Notes: generated by a model from the sequence alone, not told the origin. A DNA stretch of 64,000 bases from Zopfochytrium polystomum (GCA_025765615.1 JAIVFJ010000039.1:62001-126000), one strand, 5' to 3'. Positions 24,625 through 36,100 are shown, counted from the stretch's first letter. Translations and numbers: made by a program.

Positions 24625-26795
24625 ATGCTGCTTGCAGCAGCGGCAGAAGCGTCTTCGGGTCGTTGGGCCGACGAAGAGGACGACGCCGCTACGAATGCGC
24701 GATGGGCGACACGACGACGCAGCCGCCGCGAGGACGAAGGATGGCGCGACGACGACGACGACAACGATGACGACGACATTGACGACGATGGTGATCATAA
24801 CGACGACGATGATGAGCGCAACGACGATATGCAGGAGAAGCAGCAGCACGCGGCGTCGGCAGCGGCGGCTGCGACGGTCCTCCTCCCACGCTCTCCCCTC
24901 CGCACTCGCCCCAACGACCACCACCGACCCCGCGCCCGCCGCCCCTCCCACCTCCGCGTCGTGCGCTTCCGCGACGACGACGACCCAACAGCCGCCGGCG
25001 CCGCAAGCGATCCCCACAACGACAACGACACCGACTACATCGACCAATCCCATCCGCGACCGCGACCACCACCACAACCACAACCACAACCACAACCACC
25101 GCCAGCACAAAAGACCACATCGTCATCATCCCTGGCATCCAAACGCGCCGCGACCGCCTCGCACTTCCGCGCGACGCGGCGCCGCGCGCGCGGGATCGAG
25201 CGCGAGCTGCGTGCAGCGGTGGCGCGGTGCAGCTGCTACGCGGGTGGTGGTGGTAGTGGTACGGGCGGCGAAGCGGTGGTGTTTGTTGTGGGGGAGTGCG
25301 ACGGCAAGGACAACGAGGACGAGGATGAGGAGGGTGAGAGAGTTTTTTTTTCTTTGTTTTTTTTTTCTTTGTCGTCTTGCTGCGTGATTCTGACGGAATG
25401 CAAATGAATGAATGAAACAAAAAGGACGCCGGCTGTTTGGCGAGGTGCGGCGAGTCAAGGCGGCGGTGCAGCGGTTCGTCGAGATGGCGGGCAAGGCGGC
25501 GGCGGATTCAGCGCGCTCAGCGGGCGCAAATAGCAAGTGTTCGGACGACGGCGACGGTGCGTGCGGTCTCAAGTGTTCTTCTTTGTTCTGTTACTGCATA
25601 TTTAGTTTTGTTCCTTACCGACAACAAACAAACACAACAACAACAACAACAACAGCAGCAATAAGCCTCGACGGACTCAAGCACGCCATGCAGCGCATCG
25701 AGAGCGACTTGTTGCTGTTGAGGGAGACGCAAAAGGAAAAGTGCGTTGCTTGCGTGCGAGTTTCCTTTCTTACTTTGCTTCTTTTTTTTTTTTTTTGGGG
25801 GGGTATTTGAGAAACGAGTAACGAGTAACGACCCTCACCCCAACCCCACCCCACCCCCTTGTTCTTTCCCGCGACACAGGTTCTCGGCCCTTGCGACCCA
25901 AGAAAAGCAGCTCGCGCTCGAGCTCGCGGCGTTCCAGGAGCGTGTGGCCATCTGGGATCATTGTGGAGTCGGTGGTGGAATCGGTGACGACGACGCAGCG
26001 GTGACAGCGATGCACGCGGGTGGTGGCGGGAAATCGACGACGGCGACGCGCGCAGTGTCGGCAAGTGCGGGAGCCGGGGTGCCGCCGGAGGTTGTTGCGT
26101 TTCAGGTGTGTGGAGGTGTGCTGTGAGTGTGTTTGCTGTGAGTGAGTGAGTGAGTGAGTGTGTGCGTGTGTGTGTGTGTGTCGTGCGTGTGTATGTGCGT
26201 GTATGGGTGTGCGACTGTGTGCGGGTGCGAAAGCAACTCAACGATTCATCATTTTCGTTCACCCTGTTCACCCACAAATTCCTCCCTCCCCACCCTTTAC
26301 ATTGCACACATAAAGAACTACGTCGCGACGCACGGCGGCCACTACGGCGGCTGGGACGACCTCAGCCATGCTGCGTTCCTTCGGCTGCTCGCAAAGTACG
26401 GGGTGCGTGCATGTGTTCTGTGTGCCCACTTGCCGAGAAAACACTGACACACCGAACAATAAAAAGGACAACCCCGAGAAACTCGTCCGCGCGTACGTCG
26501 CGTCGATCCCGGGCGTCGGCGCCGATGCGGCAGCCGCACACGCGACGTGGTACGACCGGTTCGCAGAGCTGCTGGCGAAGAAGAAGGAGGCGGTGCGGCG
26601 GTGGCGCGAGGCGCGCGAGGTTGAGTAATTTTCTTTCCTTCTTCTTTTTCTTATCCTCTTTTGTTGTTTTCAGCTCCTATCGGGTGCTTGGTTGTTGTGA
26701 GTTTTCTGATGGTTTTTTCTGTTGTGCCCAGGCGGCGGCAGCGGCGACGACCTTCGAGGTCGAGCTGGACGCGCAGCAGCAGCAGCAGCAGGCGA
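24625..26795 (+). pseudogene. CCDC112-like gene, 3' end lost to a retroelement (block 2)
   Basis: Exon 1 (24625-25333) is an acidic, low-complexity N-terminus with a HRPR/PQPQ region. Exon 2 is 25425-25556. Further exons read LDGLKHAMQRIESDLLLLRE (about 25665), LALELAAFQERVAIWD (about 25905), THGGHYGGWDDLSHAAFLRL (about 26310-26399), YVASIPGVGADAAAAHATWY (about 26500) and KKKEAVRRWREARE, then AAAAATTFEVELDA plus a Gln run. GGWDD...FL....KY and the HxxWYxxF/KKK segment are the hallmarks of CCDC112, a coiled-coil protein linked to centriolar satellites and cilia. At about 26790, right after the CAG repeat, the sequence changes to copia-derived DNA, so the C-terminal coiled coil and tail are missing. 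Confidence 0.7.
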
Positions 26796-27596
26796 ACTGT
26801 GTGGCTGCCATTTGCCAAACATTCAACAATTCCCACCCATCCAGCTCGATTGATGATTTGAAAACGGATGGTTGGGGCTGCAGCTATGCACAGACACTCA
26901 AAGCCCCTTGCGTTACCAAGACCTGAATTCTTATGAGGGCAAGATCGAGTGACTTCAGCAACTGTTCATCCAAGGTCATGGCCAGGGCTGACCTAATGAG
27001 TTTGTGCGCAAACTGCAGAGCAAACTGCGCATAGACCTCGCATGTGGCTCAGCTCGTAGTTGTTTTGGACCATTTGTGGCAGCACTTCGAAACAATGACG
27101 CCCACTTCGAAGATTCACAGAGCGCGAAGTGGAATGTAACAGCACAGAAGACAATTTCAGTAGAGCCCATTGCCTATGCACAACCAGCAACTGCATGCGA
27201 CCTTTGGCACTGATATTTTGGCCACATCCACCGAGAGCAAGTACGCAAAACTCTCAAGCCTGGTGATGTCAACGGTGCTCTTGGTCCACCACCAACAACA
27301 CATGAGCCTTGCCTCATTTGCGATATGGCAAACATGTGCCTGCATCACCTCATGGCCAAACCTTGTTTTAATTTTGCTCTGATGCAGATGCTGTGTACCA
27401 ACCAAACTGGCAAGATCAGTACACTTTCTCTTGACGGTTTCAACTACTTTGAAGTGATTGTCAACTATGCCGCAGGCTACACTTGGGTCAACACTGTCAC
27501 TCACACAGCAGGTGTCACTCAGCAGATAATTGATGGCATTGATTTTGAAGAGCAACTTTTCCCCCCTTGATATGAATCACCCTCTGGAAACCTCTG

Positions 27597-27649
27597 GAAC
27601 CTTCTAGAACATTCCTTCATGGAACCTTGTGGAACCTTCTGGAACCTTC
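27597..27649. promoter_or_regulatory. Heat-shock-element-like repeats in the solo LTR
   Basis: 27597-27614 reads GAA-2-TTC-2-GAA-2-TTC. 27622-27649 reads GAA-2-TTG-2-GAA-2-TTC-2-GAA-2-TTC. All half-sites sit at exact 5-base spacing, the binding pattern of heat shock factor. A TATAAAG follows at 27760-27766. Function is inferred. Confidence 0.55.
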
Positions 27650-27759
27650 TTTGCTTTCCTGACTTGTCTTGTTGTCATTGGTATCATTGCTATCATTGTA
27701 TTACTAATTGCTCTTTCTGGAACTTTCTTTGAGTCTTGACAAGGAAGACTCTCAAAAGG

Positions 27760-27766
27760 TATAAAG
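27760..27766 (+). promoter_or_regulatory. TATA box of the solo LTR
   Basis: TATAAAG lies about 110 bases downstream of the HSE-like repeats and about 108 bases before the LTR end, a layout expected of an LTR promoter. Confidence 0.5.
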
Positions 27767-28864
27767 GAGGATGGGGGACCTGTCGCATCCCTCAAGTGAA
27801 TTATTGTTTCCAATACAATCATCACTCCTCTCAGTTCCATGTCTGCCGTGCCCTGTCCTGCCATGTTCCTGACACCCCTCGTCAAACACTATTTGATTGG
27901 GCAGACAACTTCAGTCTTAACACTCAGCATTTTGAGGCCTACTGTATCAACCACCAGCCTCCCATCGTCTTTCAGCCTTCTGTCCCTTTATGTCAAGGAG
28001 GGTGATGGTGTCGCAGAAAATTCCATCAAGGTCATCACCCACATTGCTTCCTGTCTCCTGATTGAAGCCCAGCTTCCACAGTTCTTCTGGTTCTACGCAA
28101 TATGCCACTTCATTCCTGCGCAATCGTGTGCAACACACTCGCACTGGCCAAATCCCTTTTGAATATTACTAAGGCTGAAAACCCAACCTACGCCACCTTG
28201 GAATTTTTGGCTGCCTCATTGTCACACTCAACAATGAGTACAGTTGGTGCTGCCTTAGGCGCCCCTTTATTGCCCTAAGTCTCATTCCTTACCAAGTGAT
28301 TCAGTCCCTTTGGCTTTGCCATTGGGGTTTCTCTGTGTCTTGGACCAGAGGCATTTTGCACTTTCTTTTGTGATTGTGCCACCCTTGTCAACGCCAAGAG
28401 GAAGGATGAAGGGGAGAGATTGGAGGACTGGGTCACTTGGCTGTCTCAAGCAAGAGTGTATTCCTTAAAATGAACTAACTGCTCACTGCACTCCTCAGGG
28501 TCTTGAGCTCTCCTATTTCGAGTCTTTGGCAGTTCGATTCTGCTAGTTCAATGTCAATTAGACGGCCACTTACAGGAATACGGCGCTTACTTTCATTCAC
28601 TGTGGTGGGGCGCAGGGCCACTCTTGGTGGCTGCCTTTTTGTCTACCTCTGCCTTCCTCACCTGAGCAGGTCTACTTATTTCCGATCTTGTAAACAGTAT
28701 ATCTCTGGAAGAATGTGGGAGGCATAGTTGTGGTGATGGGGTCAGGATGTGAGTGTAACAAAGGCACAGTCAAGAGATCTCCTCCTTCAAATCGGAGAGC
28801 GCACGCACTGCCGTATGCGCTGAGGAGCGCAGAATACGTGGGGGGAGGGGATTCAATTCAGAAT

Positions 28865-29075
28865 GAATCGATCAAGCCAGACCATTTAAGGGAGTCACGC
28901 AGTGAACAAAAGCAAAAAAAATGACATCAAGAAGAAAAAAAGAAGGTCAGAAATTGGTGAGCAACCCAACTCAAACACAAAACTCCTCCAATGCAACCCA
29001 TAACTTTGAATGGGGTTTCTGCAGAATCAATCTAGTCTTGGAAAGTGATTCACTCACCCCCTGCAGGTTGTTATA
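28865..29075 (-). repeat. Orphan single unit of the kinase-LRR array
   Basis: One unit identical in layout to those in the kinase-LRR arrays, including 'tttgaatggggtttctgcag' and the junction 'cactcaccccctgcaggttgtt'. There is no kinase gene beside it on this side. Poly-T/poly-A-rich sequence follows from 29075 to 29400. Confidence 0.7.
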
Positions 29076-29538
29076 TTTTTTTTGCTTTCGCTTTGTTAGT
29101 TTTTGGGGGCCACTGACCGCGAAAATTAAAAAAAAAAAAAGAAGTAGTGGCTGCAGTCAGTATGTTTTTTTTTGTTTTTCTTTTTTTTTCCTCCCAACCC
29201 AAACATGGGTGTAAAAATGCCGAGAGTTTGTCTAAGCAAAGGGGGTTTCATCGTCCGCTTGGGCGCGTCGCTGATTCTTTGACGGGGGGGTGGGCTGTTT
29301 GCATCAATGAATGATGGAGGAGCAGACCCGACTTCCTGGATGGGGGATTTTTATTTTTATTATTAATATCATTATTATTATTCTTTTTTTTTTTTTTTTT
29401 TTTTTTGTGGTGGTTTCCGTGAGTCTGACAACCCCCTCGCGCGCGTCTTCGCGAGAAGAAAGAACGAAACGGAACGAAAACGAAAACAAAACAAAAACAA
29501 AAACAAAAAAGATATTGAGTCCCACCTGACCAACCAAC

Positions 29539-30660
29539 ATGTCCACCACCGCCGCGCAAGCGCTTTCGTCGTCGCCGTCGCCGTCGCCGTCCACACCCAC
29601 GCCACAACCCGCGTCCAACACTACCACCACCACCACCACCTCCTCCACCACCACACCAACCACACCCGCACCAGCACCCACGACTCTCTGGTCCAACACC
29701 TCCCTCCACGACCTCTACCGCGCCCGCCCCAACTGGACGCAATGGGAACCCCCGGCAACCGCGTCCCCCTATGTCCGCTCCGTCGCCGCCAAACTCCTCA
29801 CCCCCCCAACCCCTTCCTCCCCCACTTCCCCCTTCCCTTCCCCCTCCACCCCCACCCCCACCACCACCGGCCACCTCGACATCTGCACCATCACCCCCGC
29901 TGACTCCCGCGCCCTCCACAGCGCCCAACACCTCCCCCTCACCTCCGGCTTCTGGCTCCTCCCGCCCCTCCGCGCGCCTCCCCACACCACCATCCGCCTC
30001 TTCCTCCCGGGCCCCGGGCGGTGCGACGCGGCCGGGACCGTGATCGTGATCCCGGAGCACGCGGTGGGGTACCCGGCCGCCAAGGGCGCGATGGTGCTGG
30101 TGCGGGGCGGGGTGGCGTACGGGGTCGGGGTGTTGCGGACGGAGGTGTTTGATCGGCATGTGGGCGAGGGGAGGGGGTGTTGTGGGGCGGATTTTGTTGT
30201 TGTGAGGGGGACGGTTGTGGGTGGTGGTGACGGGGACGGGGAGGGTGGGGTGGGGGAGGGCGACGCGGTGGACGTGGACGCGGGAGGGGACGCGGGGGAC
30301 GTACCGGCGCCGCCGCCGGCAGTGGTGGGGCCGGCGGATATGTTGAGGACGATTGCGGCGTTGTCAAAGAAGACGGCGACCGCGGCGGCAGTGAAGAGCG
30401 CGAACGCAAAGGGCGTGGGTCCTCCGGCTCTTCGAAGTAGCAGCAGCAGTAGCGGCGGCAGCAGCACCGGCAGCAGGAGCAGCGCGAGCTCGGTCGCGTC
30501 AGGCGACAAGGGCAAGAAGCCTTCGGCGCCGTCGCAGGCGCGCGGGGCGCCAGCGGCCGCAAGGCAGGCGGGGACGCCGTCTTCGACCACCACCACCACC
30601 GGCACCGGCAGCACCGCCACCAAGCAAGCGAGAGGCAAGAGCGGCGGGCCGGTGCGGTGA
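29539..30660 (+). CDS. Gene Y copy 1, unrecognised protein, 373 aa
   Basis: Single open frame from ATG (29539) to TGA (30660). Residues 1-55 are Ser/Thr/Pro-rich. Residues about 55-215 look folded, with LWSNTSLHDLYRARPNW, SPYVRSVAAKLL, HLDICTITPADSRALHSAQH, SGFWLLPPLR, GTVIVIPEHAVGYPAAKGAM and VYGVGVLRTEVFDRH-type stretches. The rest is Gly/Asp-rich and then Ser/Ala/Lys-rich, with a basic end. No family recognised. A second copy at 58993-60138 keeps the frame open, with in-frame size differences only (381 aa), which supports real coding. It is convergent with CCDC112, and a likely AATAAA lies at about 30700. Extreme GC and C-run codon use may be compositional, not foreign. Confidence 0.7.
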   Translation: MSTTAAQALSSSPSPSPSTPTPQPASNTTTTTTTSSTTTPTTPAPAPTTLWSNTSLHDLYRARPNWTQWEPPATASPYVRSVAAKLLTPPTPSSPTSPFPSPSTPTPTTTGHLDICTITPADSRALHSAQHLPLTSGFWLLPPLRAPPHTTIRLFLPGPGRCDAAGTVIVIPEHAVGYPAAKGAMVLVRGGVAYGVGVLRTEVFDRHVGEGRGCCGADFVVVRGTVVGGGDGDGEGGVGEGDAVDVDAGGDAGDVPAPPPAVVGPADMLRTIAALSKKTATAAAVKSANAKGVGPPALRSSSSSSGGSSTGSRSSASSVASGDKGKKPSAPSQARGAPAAARQAGTPSSTTTTTGTGSTATKQARGKSGGPVR

Positions 30661-30835
30661 TGGACTCAGGAGAGTTTTTTGAGCGGGAAACAACGAGACA
30701 ATAAAGCAAACACCGAGTAGTTCTACTATACACAAAAGGCCCAACGTTTCTTGTTGTTTCTTGCCCACTCCCTCTCTATTTCTTACTCTTCTCTTCACGG
30801 CTCGCGTCTCCAGCTCGGCACCAGCCTTATTATTT

Positions 30836-32222
30836 TCAAACACGTTCGTTAGTAAGCAAGAAAATCAAAAAAAAAAAAAAAATCGAAAGAAAAAAACCTA
30901 ACCTCTTTGGCAAGCAATCGACCCTAAACGCCCTCCTCGCCCCCTCCTCATGATCGCCACCACTACTAACGTCAAGCAGCCTGGCGACGTAGCCAGCGGT
31001 GGGTCTGTAGACGCGGGCGGGGTCGCGCGGGACGTGGACCTTTCGTGCGCGATACAAACTTTAAAACAGGAAATTAAAAAGAAACAGGAAGGCGGAAACT
31101 CACAGCAGCCGCTCGCGCAGCCCTCTCGATCCTCTTCTCTCTCTTGACAGCGTCCTCGATTTTGCGTAGCAGCGCGCGGCGGCGACGTGCGACGAGATCG
31201 TCGTTCTAGTTTTTTTTGTTTTCTTTTCTTTTAGTGCTCAAACAAAACAGAAAACAAAGCACAACAGTCTCACCCGCTCCCTCACGCGCCGCCCCTCCTC
31301 CTCGGCGCCGACGGCCGCGGCGCGTTGCCGCGCGTGTTCGGCGGCTTGCTCGACGGCGCGTTCGGCGGCCTCGCGCTCGGCACGGCGGAGGGCGTAGGCG
31401 GCGACTTGGGCTCGGACGGCGGCGGCGCGGCGCAGGGACGCTGCTTTTGCTGCTTTTGCTTGTTGTTGTTGTTGTGGGTCGTTGTCGTCGTCGCCGTTGT
31501 TGTTGTTGCTGTTGCGGGACTCCTTTTTTTTTATTTTCGGATTAATTATTGAAGGGGAGGGGCGTGCGAGGGGCGAAACACACACACACACACGCGCGCG
31601 CGCGCACACACACAACCACACCGCAACAAACATACAAACCTTCCACCGCTCAATCTCCTCGCGAATCGCGCGGCGCCGCTCCTTTTCTTTTTCCCTGTCT
31701 TTTTGCTCCGTCGCGTGCTGCTGCTGCTGCGCGTCCAGCTCGCCCTCGAAAGTCACCGCCGCCGCCGCCTGGGCACAATAGAAAACCATCAGAAAACTCA
31801 CAACAACCAAGCACCCGATAGGAGCTGAAAACAACAAAGAGGAATAAGAAAAAGAGGAAGGAGAGAAAAGAACTCAACCTCGCGCGCCTCGCGCCACCGC
31901 CGCACCGCCTCCTTCTTCTTCGCCAGCAGCTCTGAGAACCGGTCGTACCACGTCGCGTGCGCGGCTGCCGCATCGGCGCAGACGCGCGGGATCGACGCGA
32001 CGCACGCGCGGACGAGTTTCTCGAGGCCGTCCTTTTTATTGTTCTGTGTGTCAGTGTTTTCTCGGCAAGTGGGATGGACACACACAGAACACATGCACGC
32101 ACCCCGTACTTTGGGCGCAGCCGCAAGAACGCAGCATGGCTGAGGTCGTCGATTTCCCGCCACCACCCGCGTGCATCGCTGTCAACGCTGCGTCGTCGTC
32201 ACCGGTTCCACCACCGACTCCA
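30836..32222 (-). pseudogene. CCDC112-like gene, C-terminal half only (block 3)
   Basis: Nearly identical to 60314-61620 at a constant offset of 29,478 bases. Retained exons, from right to left: WYDRFSELLAKKKEAVRRWR (about 31870-31960), AAAAVTFEGELDAQQQQ plus a basic coiled coil (about 31640-31770), the Ala/Arg coiled coil (RRAEREAAERAVEQAAEHAR, about 31280-31520), RRALLRKIEDAVKRE (about 31110-31200) and the tail with DPARVYRPTAGYVARLL (about 30900-31060). At about 32146 the GGWDD exon is interrupted by a jump to sequence matching about 61943, with GTCGTC at both ends of the lost segment, and homology stops at about 32222. The N-terminus and all of COQ5 are missing. Confidence 0.75.
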
Positions 32223-32269
32223 GCGTATCATTGTAACGATGGTTAGTTGGGAACATCGGATCAAAAGAA

Positions 32270-33110
32270 GACATGAAAGAAAGTGAGACAAAGACAAGGT
32301 CAAGCAAAGACAGAATGACAGAGAGAGAGGTAGAGAGAGAGAGAGCGGGAGAGAGAGCGGGAGAGAGAGAGCGCGAGTGTAAAAATGGAATTAAATTTGC
32401 GGGCACGTCAGCGTTTTCCTTCTGTCTCGGTCTGTCTGTCACTCATAGGTTGGTATCCGAGGTCGACGTCCCCAACCGAGACTGTCGACTGCTCGCTCGG
32501 CAGCCGCTGGCATTCTCCACCTTGCCTCAATCCAAAACCCCCCCCTCTCTCCAATCGCTGCTGGATCCGTCTCATGTACTTTGCATCCCGCTTCACCACC
32601 ACTACCCTCGCCCATCCCATTCGCACTGTCTCGGGGTTGGTCTCATGGCAACAACGAACTGAAACGAATCTGTGGTCGACCTCCCTCCCTCACCCCCCAC
32701 CCCCGTGACAGACTGTCGACTCGCTGCCTGGTACCGTATCGTTCGTGATCCACCAAAATTTGTGCCTGATCGCTGTATTTGTCTCACGTGCTTGCATCTC
32801 CTTGCGATCTTCGTGCCTTCCCCGTCTTTCATTCTCGAAACTTCCATGAATTCACCATCGCATCGATTGGCTCCCACTGCTTCACCGCTGCGGAAAATGT
32901 GTTTTTTGTTTGAATTCTGATTCCTCGGCCCTCGCCTCTTCAGTCTCACCACCGACGCACAGACTCGCACCCACCGTTTGTTGTCCACTAGTCGAACCTC
33001 CAAGTAGGCACTGTTCTTTTTTTAAAAAATTGAAGGTACTGTCCAGCCACTTCCGTCCCAATCAATTGCTTCTCTCCTGACAGTCACTTTCTTGTTTTTT
33101 TTTTCTTTCC
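32270..33110. repeat. Duplicated spacer, inverted copy 3
   Basis: Inverted relative to copies 1 and 2. It runs directly from the broken CCDC112 into kinase-LRR copy B. Confidence 0.65.
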
Positions 33111-33135
33111 AGCTGTGAAACCACTCGATTCAAGC

Positions 33136-36100
33136 ATGGACAGTGCTGAAGTAAGGCGCACGCTTCCTCTTGTCGTCTTGATTCAGTGTCAAACTTTTGC
33201 CCACCCCAACCTGCACAAAAAGCGTTCACTCGAAGCATTCATTAAATTTTTCTTATTTTCTCCTTTTCAGCTTGTAAATCTCACGATTTCTTCTCGCGAT
33301 ATTGCACGTGAACCAGCTCCAATTGGTGCCGGCGGATTTGGCCAAGTGTTCCGTGGCACCTATCAACGCCACATCCCTGTTGCAATCAAGCAACTCCAAA
33401 TAGAGGCAACTGGGATCCATCCCGAGACGCGCAGGGAGTTGCTCGCTGAAGCTAGAATCATCAAAGAATGTCGCATTAGTGGGGTCCCTTCGCCATTTGT
33501 TATTGGTTTCTACGGACTACTGGTAGAAGAGAACGGCGCAAAGTTCTCGTTGGTCATGGAGGTGAGTTGACACATAAGCAATTTCTTACAGGCTTTCTGC
33601 TGAATAATCCCATACTGTTACCCATTCTCATCTTTGTTTGCGCACAACCCAGCTTGCCTCTGTTGGGTCTCTCTTTGATTACTATCGCAAGACTGATGTC
33701 TCGTTGGTGCCAGTCAATCATCGCATTTCTCTCCTGCACCAAGTGTCTGTTGGCATGAGTTTCCTGCATGGTTTGGACATTCTCCACAATGATCTGAAGA
33801 GCATGAACGTGCTCTTGACGCAGTCTGGCCCGAAGGCACCCCTGGTGGCGAAAATCTCAGACTTTGGCTTGAGCAAAATGAAGAATGAGATTCGGTCTCG
33901 CAGCACTGTGTCCTGTGTGGGAGGATCCGCATTCTGGATGGCCCCAGAGCTCACTGGATTCAAGAAGAAAGTGAGTCTTCACGCTTGATTAAAATTCCTG
34001 TGCACTTCCCCGCTTATATTGGAATGAATCTCAAATCCTCAATCACTCAGATCACGAAAGCAAACGATGTGTTCTCTTTCGCTATTCTCCTCACAGAGGT
34101 CGTCAGCTGGGTTGGAGTGTATGGTGTTCCCCTCCACGAGATGGACCCATCCCAGTTTCCATTGGCCTCCAAGGATGACAACTATCGCAGAGAAGCCTTG
34201 TCCCATCTGGATGAAAACATATTCTCTACCATAAAGCACGGACGCAATATTCAAGATTTATTTCAGCAGTGCTGGCACGTTGATCCTGCTGCCCGTCCGC
34301 TCTTTCCGCAGATTGCAAGCACTCTTGAACTGTTGTTGGATGGATTTGATGGTGCCCAAGCCATGGCTTCAAGCGTGGCCAAACCAGTGTTTCTTCTTGC
34401 GCCAGTTGTAGCAGCAAATCCCACGATGCCAAAACCAATCAGCGAATATGCCACCCAGCGGGAGGGGCAGTCTTGGGTACTATTCTGAGGGCTACATGGC
34501 CCAAACGTTGACGCCGAGCCACAATTATGCAGGAGGATCAAGCCTGGTAAGAAAATATTGACTTGATGTGACACTTGGTTCTGTTTTCTGTTTCATTGAC
34601 GCCAATTTGCATCAGGCCCAATTGCGCATCACTGCCAGCATGGAAAAGTTATCTTTGCAACCACTTGGAAATGGTGCCTACCTGCCAGTCAAACCATCCC
34701 CACTGCCCGGACCGGCAGAAGAAATTCTCACAAACCTAGCTCTGACTCACCCAGATGTTGTCAAGTTTTGGCGGCACTGGGCAGTGGACGCTGCCACTGG
34801 CAAGACAGCCCTCCAGATGACTTGGTCTGAACTGGCGTTTGCGCTGGAAGCCACCATTCTGGATGGAGACCCGTCCAAGGAAGTGAAGGAAGATCTGCTG
34901 CAGGAAAAATGTGGCAAAGATTTCAAAACCGCCTGTCGTCTGTCTGCTTTCGGTGATTTTGTGAAGCATTCTCCTCCTGGAAGCACTGTGGCAGACGTGT
35001 TTCGATTTGCTGTTGGTTCTACAGAGCAAGAACTTCGCCGCATCAAAGAGAAAGGTCAGGCTGCCAGTGAGGATGGAGTAGATTCAAGTGAGGCACCTGT
35101 ATTAATTTCAAAAAAGAGAAAAAAAAGCCAGCAGCAGAGTCTAGAGGATAAAGTGAAGCACAGGATTGTTGCAGGAGGATGGGACCAACCAAGTTGCACG
35201 TTCAAGGAACTGACGGAGGCTGAAAAAGTGCAAATGCACGAGGCTCTGGCGACAAACACAACAGTGCAACATTTGAAAATTCTTTGTAAGCCAGGAGTGT
35301 TTTATTCTCCTCAGTTTTCTAAATACCAAAATAACAGCACGTGAGAAATATTTTGCAATGACTTTCCTCAAAAAAACATCCTCCTAACTGCACCATTCAC
35401 AGCATTTTCAGGTATGGATGAGAAAATAAATTGTTCGACGATGCAGATGCAAACCTTCCCTAACTTCTCCACTGGGATGCATGAAAAATCCAATCAAATT
35501 CCCACCTCTTCAACCAGCATGTATGTTGACTTTCCATCAGTGTTCTCACTTATTCTTTATGCTGTTTTTGATGTCTTACTTTTTCTCTCACTTGTCCTCT
35601 CTGCGCAACTTTCTCAAATGGCGTCGCTTGTTGGAACATTCTGAACTGGAACAACCTGCAGTCCGTGAGTGCATCACTTTGTTTTTTCCAAAAAATAGTT
35701 GATTCTGCAGAAACTCCATTCAAAATTATGGGTTGCATTGGGGGTGTTTTGTGCTTGAGTTGGCTTCCTTTCCAATTTCTGACCCATCTGTTCTTTAATT
35801 TTTCCCTTCTGTCAAACGGCCTGGATTGATCCGATCATTGTGGACTTGAACAACCTGCAGCCTGTGAGTGCATCACTTTGTTTTTCCAAGACATGGTTGA
35901 TTCTGTAGAAACCCTGTTCAAAATTAAGGGTTGCATTGGGGGTTTTTGCGTTTGAGTTGGCTTACTCAACAATCACTGACCCATCTTGTTTTCCTGATGT
36001 CTTCTCCTTTTTTTTTGCATCTGTTCTCTGGAAAACTCTCAAAACGGCCTGGCTTTTATTGGATCATTGTGGACTGGAACAACCTGCAGTCTGTGAGTGT

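Larger units (their letters stand above)
27568..27874 (+). mobile_element. Solo LTR, 307 bp, inserted in the copia integrase
   Basis: Begins TGATATGA, ends CCTGACA (TG...CA), and is flanked by the 5-base duplication CCCCT at 27563-27567 and 27875-27879. The integrase frame is open right up to the left duplication and continues in the same frame after the right one, which shows a clean insertion. It contains HSE-like repeats and a TATA box. No internal region remains, so it is a recombined solo LTR of a different element from its host. Confidence 0.85.
26800..28250 (+). mobile_element. Ty1/copia retrotransposon remnant (GAG-pre-integrase and integrase)
   Basis: Decayed, with stops. Around 27205 it reads LWH.YFGHIHREQVRK and C..C, the GAG-pre-integrase signature. 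Around 27430 comes DGFNYFEVIVNYAAGYTWV, the start of the copia integrase core. After the inserted solo LTR it resumes with WADNFSLNTQHFEAYC (about 27895-27945), GVAEN...LLIEAQLPQFFW (about 28000-28090) and NP..ATLEFFGCLI (about 28175-28220). No reverse transcriptase is seen. It abuts the truncated CCDC112 at its left edge. Sequence 28248-28390 is an inverted piece of repeat R1. Confidence 0.8.

Noticed and set aside
29769..30638. 289-codon open frame on the minus strand opposite gene Y (also opposite copy 2)
   Set aside because: A GC-rich shadow: composed of Pro/Ser/Thr/Leu runs mirroring the plus-strand codons. The plus frame has the folded-looking middle and a proper ATG.
32672..32920. Small conserved protein in the spacer (TDCRLAA.YRIVRD shared between copies)
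   Set aside because: Similarity follows general DNA identity of the duplicated spacer, and starts and stops differ between copies. A 5' UTR or first exon cannot be excluded.
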